Shown here in pieces: positions 7,209 through 12,704 of a DNA stretch of 12,704 nt. The notes beneath the pieces were generated by a model. The model did not search any database and had not been told where the DNA came from. It worked only from the letters and a program-made list of their open reading frames with translations. Source of the DNA: DASZCR01 sp035942915 (GTDB taxonomy: Bacteria; Acidobacteriota; Blastocatellia; Pyrinomonadales; Pyrinomonadaceae); NCBI GenBank assembly GCA_035942915.1, contig DASZCR010000153.1, positions 1 through 12,704 of the forward strand. The letters run 5' to 3'. The stretch's first letter is position 1, and every line of letters begins with the position of its first letter. The translations under genes and the position numbers were made by a program.

Positions 7209-8288
7209 CTATTTCAGGGTCGGCGGGCTATGAAGCGATGTCCGTTCGCTGTCAATCTGAGCAGCACGCAACGTGCGCGGGCTGGCACCCGTCCAACGCT
7301 TGAAGGCGCGCGAGAAGGCGGCCGGGTCGGAGAATCCTACGAGGTAAGCTGTCTCATTGACAGAGACCTTCCTCCCGCTCAAGTAGTGGAGCGCCAGCTT
7401 GTGTCGGAGTTCATCCAAGACCTTCTCGAAGGTCACACCCTCTGCTTTGAGCCTGCGAAAGAGCGTCGGGCGGCTGAGACCCATTTTCGCGGCTATCGCA
7501 TCCATGCTCGCTTCGCCGGTATGGAGGATGGGCATCAGCAGGCTCTCGACGCGTCCCCTCGTAGTTTTTGAACTCTCCAGATGCCTGAGCAGCGCCTCCG
7601 CACGTTCGCTCAATACGCCGAAGACATAGCGGTTCGCACGCGGCAGCCTGAGGGACAGGAACGCTTCATCCATCAGCAGCGCGTTCATGTGGCTGCCGAA
7701 GAAGAGGGGAACGCCGAAGACCCGTTCGTACTCGGCGCGATAGCTCGGCTCCCGGTGTGTGAAGTGAATCGCCTTCGGGTAAGGCCACTTGGAGAAATCC
7801 TCTGTGGCTCCGAACAGTTCGCGTGCGCCACAGATGCTGCGTGCAAAGGCGGACTCGATGAGCAGCGGGTTATCGACGTAGACGTGGCTCGTCATCTTCA
7901 ACCAGACCCCAGACTCGTCGCGGACGAGTTCGAGATGCTCCGAGACTCTCACCTCATCCTCGTCGAGCATCAGACGTGCGTAACGGTTCAACTGCCGACG
8001 CGCCTCCTCCGTAGTTTCCGAAGCCTCGCCTATCAGCCCGACGATTGAGATGCTCTGCAACCTGACCGCTTCGCCGAACAGGAGCGCGAGGGCAGGTTCG
8101 CCGCACAACTCGACGCCCGCTTGCATCAGCGCCACGTAATTCGACAAGGGCACGCGGTTGTCCTGTTCCTCAAGGTCTTCAGGACGAATGTGCGAACGCT
8201 CTAGCAGCGTCCGGCGGTCAGCGCCTCTGGCGACGGCGAAGTCCAGAAATGCTTTCGGATAGCCGGCGGCAATCGTCGTTTCAGCCAT
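7209..8288 (-). CDS. AraC/XylS-type transcriptional regulator
   Basis: Predicted DNA-binding regulator of 359 residues. The first roughly 200 residues resemble the ligand-sensing domain of the OruR/ArgR-like AraC group (often annotated as arabinose-binding), with RVPLSNYVALMQAGVELCGEP near residues 45-65 and GLIGEASETTEEA near 84-96. The C-terminal DNA-binding domain, about residues 245-345, has both helix-turn-helix units: MDAIAAKMGLSRPTLFRRLK (262-281) and VNETAYLVGFSDPAAFSRAF (310-329), then KRWTGASPRTLR. The ATG at 8288 follows a weak AAGAG site. The length is normal for this group. It is divergent from the DUF4386 gene with 147 nt between the two starts, the usual arrangement for an AraC protein controlling its neighbour. 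The inducer cannot be inferred. Confidence 0.92.
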   Translation of the reverse strand: MAETTIAAGYPKAFLDFAVARGADRRTLLERSHIRPEDLEEQDNRVPLSNYVALMQAGVELCGEPALALLFGEAVRLQSISIVGLIGEASETTEEARRQLNRYARLMLDEDEVRVSEHLELVRDESGVWLKMTSHVYVDNPLLIESAFARSICGARELFGATEDFSKWPYPKAIHFTHREPSYRAEYERVFGVPLFFGSHMNALLMDEAFLSLRLPRANRYVFGVLSERAEALLRHLESSKTTRGRVESLLMPILHTGEASMDAIAAKMGLSRPTLFRRLKAEGVTFEKVLDELRHKLALHYLSGRKVSVNETAYLVGFSDPAAFSRAFKRWTGASPRTLRAAQIDSERTSLHSPPTLK

Positions 8289-8338
8289 CTCTTGCTAACC
8301 CCTGAATCCTGCGGTCATGTTTTTGATACGCGGCGTCA

Positions 8339-8368
8339 TTGTCTTCCGTTTTTCGTCCTGAATAAGAT
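8339..8368 (+). promoter_or_regulatory. Promoter candidate for the DUF4386-DUF6326 pair
   Basis: TTGTCT (8339-8344) and TAAGAT (8363-8368) are 18 bases apart; each matches the sigma-70 boxes at four of six positions. They lie in the divergent spacer, 67 nt before the ATG at 8436 and 50 nt from the start of the AraC-type gene, so a regulator bound here could affect both directions. The match is moderate and untested. No clean promoter was found on the opposite strand. Confidence 0.33.
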
Positions 8369-8435
8369 AGGTCTTGCGGGCAGTGTCGGACGCCTGGATG
8401 TCCATGCAGCAAACACTTCTGGCGAGGGTCTCAAT

Positions 8436-9173
8436 ATGACGGGACAGATTGCAGAAGCGTCGCCACGACTCAAGGCCAGAATCGCGGGCGGCTTCTACCT
8501 GCTCACCATCATCGCGGGCGTGTTCGCCGAGGCCTTCGTGCGCGGCGCACTCGTCGTGCGAGATGACGCCGCCGCCACGGCGACGAACATCCTCGCACAC
8601 GAGCCGTTGTATCGTTTCGGCCTAGCCGCCGATATTATCATGCTCGCGTGCTATATCGTCGTCACGCTCCTCTTCTATGACCTGTTCAAGCCTGCGGGCA
8701 AGAGCCTCTCTTTGCTTGCCGCGTTCTTCAGCCTGACGGGGATTGCGGTTCTGGCCGTCAACTCTCTCAACCACGTCGCCCCTCTGGTCTTACTGGGCAG
8801 GGCTAACTATCTGAGCGCATTTGAAACGACTCAGTTGCAAGCCTTTGCGCTGATGTCTCTCAGAATGCACACGCGGGGCTACAACATCGCCGGAGTGTTT
8901 TTCGGAGTCTACTGCGTCCTCATCGGATACCTTGTTTTCAGGTCGGGCTTTCTGCCTCGCATCGTGGGGGTGCTGATGGCGCTCGGAGGCTTGAGCTATC
9001 TGATGAACAGCTTCACGCTCTTTCTCTGGCCTGCGCTCGCGGCTCGTCTCCCGGACATCATGGTGCTCGGCGGCATTGCGGAACTATCACTCTGCCTGTG
9101 GCTGATGGTGATGGGCGTTAATGCTCAGAAGTGGAGAGAGAAAGCAATCGCCCGGCCAAACAGCGACGCATAG
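8436..9173 (+). CDS. DUF4386 family membrane protein
   Basis: Integral membrane protein of 245 residues, recognised as DUF4386 by the opening pattern RLKARIAGGFYLLTIIAGVFAE, a loop with LAHEPLYRFGLAADI, YDLFKP, and the later FRSGFLPRIVGVLMALGGLSYL. About six membrane helices are visible at residues 17-38, 60-82, 90-112, 150-168, 172-195 and 208-228. The frame is open back to 8292, but ATG 8436 is chosen because a GAGG site (8424-8427) lies eight bases before it and family members begin near this point; the extra 48 residues of the longer version look unlike the family. Function of DUF4386 is not known. It is followed after 28 nt by another small membrane protein gene, probably co-transcribed, and faces an AraC-type regulator. 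Confidence 0.87.
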   Translation: MTGQIAEASPRLKARIAGGFYLLTIIAGVFAEAFVRGALVVRDDAAATATNILAHEPLYRFGLAADIIMLACYIVVTLLFYDLFKPAGKSLSLLAAFFSLTGIAVLAVNSLNHVAPLVLLGRANYLSAFETTQLQAFALMSLRMHTRGYNIAGVFFGVYCVLIGYLVFRSGFLPRIVGVLMALGGLSYLMNSFTLFLWPALAARLPDIMVLGGIAELSLCLWLMVMGVNAQKWREKAIARPNSDA

Positions 9174-9187
9174 CTCCGGAAGCGAAG

Positions 9188-9194
9188 AAAGGAG
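9188..9194 (+). promoter_or_regulatory. Ribosome binding site fixing the GTG start at 9202
   Basis: AAAGGAG lies seven bases before GTG 9202, ideal spacing. The first downstream ATG (9211) is 16 bases away and the upstream ATG at 9121 lies inside the previous gene, so this site decides the start. Confidence 0.75.
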
Positions 9195-9201
9195 AAAGCA
9201 A

Positions 9202-9648
9202 GTGGACTCGATGAAGCAAGCCGGGACAGCCCTGCACGACATCAAGATTCACGTGAAGATAAAGATTTCAGCCCTCTGGGCGAGCGCGATGTGTTGCTAC
9301 ATCTATGGAGACTTTTTTTTGCTCTACCAGCCGGGAAAACTGCAAGAGATGCTGGAAGGGAAAATGGCGCCCTTCGGCCCGACGACGCAAGGCGTTCTGG
9401 TCGGAACCTCCATCTCGATGGCAATCCCGGCGCTCATGATTTTCCTCTCGCTCGCACTAAAAGCCAACCTGAGTCGGTGGCTGAACATCATCCTCGGCGC
9501 GCTCTATAGTTTGTTTGTGCTCGTCACGATGCCGGGCGCGTGGGCGTTCTACTTATTCATGGGAAGCGTCGACATACTCATCACGTCCCTCATCGTCTGG
9601 TACGCATGGACTTGGCCGAAGCAGGAAACAGCATCACAGGACACCTGA
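9202..9648 (+). CDS. DUF6326 family small membrane protein
   Basis: Integral membrane protein of 148 residues starting at GTG 9202. The conserved opening IKIHVKIKISALWASAMCCYIYGDFF, with the helix ending in YIYGD, and the closing ITSLIVWYAWTWP are what I recognise from the DUF6326 family. Four membrane helices are visible, near residues 23-42, 64-86, 92-112 and 114-136. The fragment KISALW...YGDFF is followed by LYQPGK, also typical. No catalytic motif is seen and no function is established for the family. It follows the DUF4386 gene by 28 nt and is probably in the same operon. A run of eight T at 9313-9320 (codons for Phe-Phe-Leu after Asp) is unusual in this GC-rich sequence. Roughly 208 nt of non-coding DNA follow. 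Confidence 0.85.
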   Translation: MDSMKQAGTALHDIKIHVKIKISALWASAMCCYIYGDFFLLYQPGKLQEMLEGKMAPFGPTTQGVLVGTSISMAIPALMIFLSLALKANLSRWLNIILGALYSLFVLVTMPGAWAFYLFMGSVDILITSLIVWYAWTWPKQETASQDT

Positions 9649-9730
9649 ACTCTATAGATGAGCCGGTGCTTCTCCCTTCAAAGTAATCCCGCAACAGAAC
9701 CGCGTCGGATATCCTTTCCGTTTTTCCATC

Positions 9731-9739
9731 TGTTAGACT
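9731..9739 (+). promoter_or_regulatory. Extended -10 candidate before the Crp/Fnr gene
   Basis: TGTTAGACT fits an extended -10 (TGn followed by TAGACT, four of six to TATAAT) 117 nt before the ATG at 9857. No convincing -35 box lies at the right distance. It is the best promoter-like word I found in the 208-nt gap, but weak. Confidence 0.18.
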
Positions 9740-9778
9740 GGCGCTGCAAGTGCTGGTTCTTTGGATAGATGAACTCTC

Positions 9779-9810
9779 GTCTGGAACTTTCTCGCATTCC
9801 GGATTCTTTT
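9779..9810 (+). terminator. Terminator-like hairpin between DUF6326 and Crp/Fnr genes
   Basis: TCTGGAA (9780-9786) pairs with TTCCGGA (9797-9803), one pair being U-G, around a 10-base loop, and a G-U pair may extend it at 9779/9804. It is followed by TTCTTTT. The stem is modest and the T-run broken, so this may end the membrane-protein transcript or be a leader hairpin of the Crp/Fnr gene 47 nt downstream. Confidence 0.3.
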
Positions 9811-9856
9811 CCTTGATGTTCAATAGCCCCCGGACACCTCACAGAGGAGCCTCAAG

Positions 9857-10573
9857 ATGTCTTCGCCGAAAGAACTCGGCAACAAGCCCGGCAACCACCT
9901 TCTGTCGGCCTTGCCGCGCGAAGAATCTGCGCGGCTCTCAAGGCATTTGGAGTTGGTGCGGCTGGTGCCGGGCAAAATCCTTTATAACGCAGGCGATGTC
10001 GTCCGTCATGCCTACTTCCCAAGAGCCGGAATGGTCTGCTTACTCTCCGCAACCGAGAGCGGGAGAACGATAGAGGTGGCGATGATTGGCGATGAAGGCA
10101 TGGTGGGCGTCCCTATCATCCTGAGAAGCGTGTCGGCGCCTTATCATGTGATGGTGCAACTGGCGGGCGACGCGCTCCGTATCAGAGGTGGCACGCTCAG
10201 AGAGGAGTTTGACCGGGGCGGCCGTCTGCAAGACCTGCTGCTGCGCTACATGCATACTTTACTCGTCCAGATTGCACAGTCGGCGGCCTGCAACGGTTTC
10301 CACACGGTCGAAGAGCGGCTCTGTCGCTGGCTCCTCGTCTGCCGCGACCGCGTGCAGAGCGACACGATTCCTCTGACGCAGGAGTTCCTCGCTCACATGC
10401 TCGGCGTGCCGCGCACCACCGTCACAATGGTCGCCAGAGCCGTCCAGAAGAAAGGGCTTATCGGATACAGCCGGGGCAAGGTCACCATCCTCGACCGGCG
10501 CAGGTTGGAGGCGGCCTCCTGCGAATGCTACAAACTCGTTCACAAGGGCGCGGCCGAGTTCCTCGTCGCCTGA
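9857..10573 (+). CDS. Crp/Fnr-family transcriptional regulator
   Basis: Predicted cytoplasmic regulator of 238 residues. ATG 9857 follows GAGGAG (9844-9849) by seven bases. The N-terminal half is a cyclic-nucleotide-binding-like beta barrel (LELVRLVPGKILYNAGDVV near 31-49, YFPRAGMVCLLS, then VAMIGDEGMVGVP near 74-86), joined by a long dimerisation helix (about 123-146) to a winged helix-turn-helix (LTQEFLAHMLGVPRTTVTMV, 173-192, then GLIGYSRGKVTILDRRRLE). The phosphate cassette lacks the Arg-Ser pair that binds cAMP in Crp, and there is no N-terminal cysteine cluster for Fe-S as in Fnr, so the ligand, if any, is unknown. The fold assignment is strong. It is upstream of a secreted protease, with a palindrome between, but whether it controls that gene is inference. 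Confidence 0.9.
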   Translation: MSSPKELGNKPGNHLLSALPREESARLSRHLELVRLVPGKILYNAGDVVRHAYFPRAGMVCLLSATESGRTIEVAMIGDEGMVGVPIILRSVSAPYHVMVQLAGDALRIRGGTLREEFDRGGRLQDLLLRYMHTLLVQIAQSAACNGFHTVEERLCRWLLVCRDRVQSDTIPLTQEFLAHMLGVPRTTVTMVARAVQKKGLIGYSRGKVTILDRRRLEAASCECYKLVHKGAAEFLVA

Positions 10574-10589
10574 CGGCCGAAAATTTTTT
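10551..10589 (+). terminator. Possible intrinsic terminator of the Crp/Fnr gene
   Basis: CGGCCG at 10551-10556 can pair with CGGCCG at 10574-10579; a small stem CGTC/GACG (10564-10567 with 10572-10575) is an alternative. AAAATTTTTT follows directly (10580-10589). The six T after a GC stem fit an intrinsic terminator overlapping the stop codon at 10571-10573, but the main loop is long (17 bases) and the stem short. Confidence 0.35.
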
Positions 10590-10595
10590 CCGCTA

Positions 10596-10611
10596 TGTCG
10601 AGAACTCGACA
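10596..10611. promoter_or_regulatory. 16-bp near-palindrome, possible operator
   Basis: TGTCGAGAACTCGACA has two 7-base arms that are exact inverted repeats around a central AA. The outline, TGTCGA then four bases then TCGACA, is what a symmetric dimer of a Crp/Fnr-type protein would bind (compare the known half-sites TGTGA and TTGAT), and a Crp/Fnr gene ends 22 nt upstream. It could also form a weak RNA hairpin, but a 2-base loop is unfavourable. Assignment as an operator is inference. Confidence 0.35.
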
Positions 10612-10794
10612 GACGTATCTTCACGCGCTGAGGTAGTCTGCCCGCCGTCAAGATATGGACGCCTCGCGCGGCGTTGCTTCTCGCTGATGAGTTTTTGTCG
10701 GCAGCGTCGCGCGCAGTAGACAGAATTTCCGTCAACAGGTCGGCACCTCTCAAGCCGGCCACTCCCGAACTAGTAGACATGAGACTTCCACCCT

Positions 10795-10831
10795 CGCCGG
10801 GGTGTGCCCTTTTTCATCACACCTCTCGGCG
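10795..10831 (+). promoter_or_regulatory. Leader stem-loop upstream of protease
   Basis: CGCCG (10795-10799) pairs with CGGCG (10827-10831), and GGTGTG (10801-10806) pairs with CACACC (10818-10823), with a U-G pair and a two-base bulge between and an 11-base pyrimidine-rich loop. Twelve pairs make it the strongest fold in the gap. It matches no riboswitch class I know; the hallmark words of c-di-GMP, cobalamin, SAM and fluoride riboswitches are absent. Confidence 0.4.
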
Positions 10832-10843
10832 GAGTGCGGAAGG

Positions 10844-10880
10844 CGCTCGACCTCGCCTGAGCGTTCCTCCCAGGGCGCTC
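10844..10880 (+). promoter_or_regulatory. Two mutually exclusive hairpins in protease leader
   Basis: GAGCG at 10859-10863 can pair either with the upstream CGCTC (10844-10848, 10-base loop) or with the downstream CGCTC (10876-10880). In the second fold TCCU/AGGG (10865-10868 with 10872-10875) continues the stem to a CCC loop, giving nine pairs with one bulged U, followed by TACTTTT (10881-10887). This is the layout of an attenuator: the first fold would prevent the terminator-like second one. The T-run is short, so termination is uncertain. Confidence 0.38.
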
Positions 10881-10903
10881 TACTTTTGGGTTAAGAAATT
10901 TCC

Positions 10904-10910
10904 AAAGGAG
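10904..10910 (+). promoter_or_regulatory. Ribosome binding site for protease GTG start
   Basis: AAAGGAG lies ten bases before GTG 10921. The alternative ATG at 10939 would be 28 bases away and would remove the Lys-Arg n-region of the signal peptide, so this site supports GTG. Confidence 0.75.
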
Positions 10911-10920
10911 AGACAGACAA

Positions 10921-12669
10921 GTGAAGAGATTTTTAGTAATGTTCGCCGTCCTCGCGGCGTGTGTTCTGACCCTCGTGCTTCCTCACGCGGACGCAGAAAA
11001 GTCTTTACCGTCGGACGAACAAGCACAGGATAAACAGGGAAAATTCCGCCGCACAAACGACGCTATCCCCAATCAGTATATCGTCCGCTTCAGGGACGAC
11101 TTACCGGCCACGCAGGTTAAATCTCAGGCTACGGAGTTGGCGAGCCTGCACGGCGGAAATGTGACGCAGGTCTACGAGCACAGCATCAAAGGCTTCGCCG
11201 TCCAACTGCCGGAGGCCGCCGCGCTCGCGCTCAGCCACAACCCCAACGTCGAGTACGTGGAAGAGGACGGCGTTGCTTCCATCAACGAAACGCAGTACGG
11301 CGCGCCCTGGGGGCTTGACCGCATCGACCAGCGCTTTCGGCCGCTCGACGGCACGTACTCCTACAACAGCTACGGCATCGGCGTCTATGCGTACGTCATC
11401 GACACCGGCATCAACACCGGCCATCAAGAGTTCCAGAACCGCGCCATCATGAGCTACGACGCTTACGGCGGCAACGGTCAGGACTGCAACGGCCACGGCA
11501 CGCACGTCGCCGGAATCATCGGCGGCACGACTTACGGCGTCGCCAAAGGGACGACCATGTGGGGCGTGCGCGTGCTCGATTGCAGCGGCAACGGCTCTTG
11601 GTCGAACATCATCGCAGGCATTGACCACGTCACGAGCCGTAAGCGGAACGTGCATCCCTCTTGGCCGACGGTTGCTAACATGAGTTTGCGCGGCGGTGCT
11701 AACACTTCCGTGGACGACGCCGTGCGCCGTTCAATTGCGGCCGGTGTCACCTACGTCGTCGCCGCAGGAAACGACAACAACGACGCCACGCTCTACTCGC
11801 CCGCGCGCGTCAGCGAAGCGATTACCGTAGGCGCGTCGGACATCAATGATGTTCGCGCCTCTTTCTCAAACTTCGGCCCCGGCGTTGACCTCTTCGCGCC
11901 CGGCGTCGATATCCCCTCAGCGTGGATTGGCAGCAGCACGGCGACCGTCAACGCTTCGGGTACTTCGATGGCCGCGCCGCACGTCGCAGGCGTCGCCGTT
12001 CTCTATCTCGAACACAATCAGAGCGCCTCGCCTTACAGCGTCGGCAACGCCATCATCGGCAACGCGACGACAGGTGTGCTCAGCGACATCTTCAACTCGC
12101 CCAATCGCCTGCTCCATTCTGTCTTCACACAGGGAGCGGGAAGCAACAACGCGGCGTTCGTCTCGCAGTCCGTCCCGACGACGATGACTGCCGGGCAGAG
12201 CTACAACGTCTCGGTCACGATGTACAACAACGGCAACTCTACGTGGACGTGCTTCGACGGCAACTGCGGCTACAAACTCGGCTCGCAGAATCCGCAGGAC
12301 AATGGCACGTGGGGACTGGGTCGGGTCTACATTCCCTCAAACGTGACCGTCCCGCCGGGCGCGCAACACACGTTCAACTTCACCGTTACCGCGCCTTCCA
12401 CACCGGGTTATTACAACTTCCAGTGGCGAATGGTGAACGAGTTGGTCGAGTGGTTCGGCGAATACACGCCGAACGTCGTGGTGAACGTGACGGGCAGCGG
12501 CGGAACCTCTTGCGACCTCCAGTTGGAGCAAAACTGCTATGACAACGGCGGGTCTTGGAATTCGTTGAACTGCACCTGCAAATACCCGATTGAGCCTGAG
12601 CCGTGCGGCAGCCTTCAGCGCCTACCCTGCGGGATGCAAAGCACCGGCACACAGAAGCGCAAACCATAA
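10921..12669 (+). CDS. Secreted proteinase K-like subtilase with NBR1-type Ig-like domain
   Basis: Predicted extracellular S8 serine endopeptidase of 582 residues. Layout: Sec signal peptide 1-25 (KR, hydrophobic core, ADA before E26); I9-type inhibitory propeptide about 52-120, ending VEYVEEDGVASI; mature domain from about T124 (QYGAPWGLDRI); catalytic triad D161 (VIDTG), H192 (NGHGTHVAG) and S349 (GTSMAAPHVAG), with N284 (AAGND) as oxyanion residue. Spacing and the APWGL start match the proteinase K branch. Residues about 410-525 form an Ig-like domain of the NBR1 type (NNGNSTW, VTVPPGAQHTF, GYYNFQWRM), which probably helps binding or stability. The tail 531-570 has six cysteines (531, 539, 551, 553, 562, 570), likely disulfide-bonded. 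Self-processing and secretion for protein breakdown are expected. The gene has its own long leader and stands apart from its neighbours. Confidence 0.93.
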   Translation: MKRFLVMFAVLAACVLTLVLPHADAEKSLPSDEQAQDKQGKFRRTNDAIPNQYIVRFRDDLPATQVKSQATELASLHGGNVTQVYEHSIKGFAVQLPEAAALALSHNPNVEYVEEDGVASINETQYGAPWGLDRIDQRFRPLDGTYSYNSYGIGVYAYVIDTGINTGHQEFQNRAIMSYDAYGGNGQDCNGHGTHVAGIIGGTTYGVAKGTTMWGVRVLDCSGNGSWSNIIAGIDHVTSRKRNVHPSWPTVANMSLRGGANTSVDDAVRRSIAAGVTYVVAAGNDNNDATLYSPARVSEAITVGASDINDVRASFSNFGPGVDLFAPGVDIPSAWIGSSTATVNASGTSMAAPHVAGVAVLYLEHNQSASPYSVGNAIIGNATTGVLSDIFNSPNRLLHSVFTQGAGSNNAAFVSQSVPTTMTAGQSYNVSVTMYNNGNSTWTCFDGNCGYKLGSQNPQDNGTWGLGRVYIPSNVTVPPGAQHTFNFTVTAPSTPGYYNFQWRMVNELVEWFGEYTPNVVVNVTGSGGTSCDLQLEQNCYDNGGSWNSLNCTCKYPIEPEPCGSLQRLPCGMQSTGTQKRKP

Positions 12670-12704
12670 GTCTGTTCGGTAAGCATGAAGCGACGGCGGC
12701 GGGG

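Larger units (their letters stand above)
10574..10920 (+). other. 347-nt non-coding stretch before the protease gene
   Basis: No credible gene is seen here on either strand; the short open frames have no family resemblance and no ribosome binding site. The stretch holds, in order, an AAAATTTTTT tract, a 16-bp near-palindrome (10596-10611), a small stem ACGCC/GGCGT (10659-10663 with 10670-10674), a larger stem-loop (10795-10831), two overlapping stem-loops (10844-10880) and the protease ribosome binding site. I could not fix a promoter: TTGTCG near 10697 has no good partner. It could hold a long 5' leader or a small RNA. Confidence 0.5.

Noticed and set aside
8292..8435. N-terminal extension of the DUF4386 protein
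   Set aside because: It would fill the divergent promoter spacer, and the good ribosome binding site precedes 8436.
10621..10790. Possible small protein gene in the gap before the protease
   Set aside because: Short frames only, with no ribosome binding site and no recognisable product.
10791..10890. Known riboswitch (c-di-GMP, cobalamin, SAM, fluoride)
   Set aside because: Conserved core words of these classes are absent; only the hairpin layout can be supported.
10951..10962. LAAC at residues 11-14 of the protease, resembling a lipoprotein box
   Set aside because: Too close to the N-terminus, the hydrophobic core continues past the Cys, and a normal signal-peptidase I site (ADA, 23-25) follows.
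11101..11655. 184-codon open frame on the - strand inside the protease
   Set aside because: Val/Ala/Asp-rich shadow of the catalytic domain; no ribosome binding site or known motif.

Overview
This is a GC-rich bacterial window with tightly packed genes. Starts are a mix of ATG and GTG, and several have clear AAGGAG-type ribosome binding sites. The organism cannot be named from the sequence. The mix of many GT4 glycosyltransferases, DUF4386 and DUF6326 membrane proteins, a non-cAMP Crp/Fnr regulator and a secreted subtilase with an NBR1-type Ig-like domain would fit a soil or environmental bacterium such as an acidobacterium. That is a low-confidence inference.

Left half (3-7151): six consecutive glycosyltransferase genes, all on the + strand and all of the GT-B fold, GT4-like group. 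The first five (3-5758) are close together or overlapping (one 19-nt overlap, other gaps of 21-62 nt) and look like one operon, possibly entering from beyond the left edge. The sixth (5991-7151) follows a 232-nt gap holding a perfect 16-bp palindrome and a weak promoter candidate, so it may have its own transcript. No priming transferase, flippase, polymerase or nucleotide-sugar enzyme is present. The run is therefore probably the transferase part of a larger surface polysaccharide or glycoconjugate locus extending leftward.

Middle (7209-9648): an AraC/XylS-type regulator on the - strand is divergent from two small membrane protein genes on the + strand, a six-helix DUF4386 protein and a four-helix DUF6326 protein. 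The 147-nt divergent spacer holds a plausible sigma-70-like promoter reading toward the membrane pair. The layout suggests that the regulator controls the pair, but the function of either membrane protein is unknown.

Right part (9857-12669): a Crp/Fnr-family regulator lacking visible cAMP-contact and Fe-S residues, then a 347-nt non-coding stretch, then a secreted proteinase K-like serine protease with an I9 propeptide, an NBR1-type Ig-like domain and a cysteine-rich tail. The non-coding stretch has a 16-bp near-palindrome and, just before the protease, three stem-loops, two of which are mutually exclusive. The leader could regulate the protease, and this is the least ordinary feature of the window.

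I see no CRISPR array, transposase, integrase, tRNA or rRNA, and no convincing wholly new system. The most useful leads are the protease leader, the palindromes at 5814 and 10596, and two homopolymer tracts in coding sequence.
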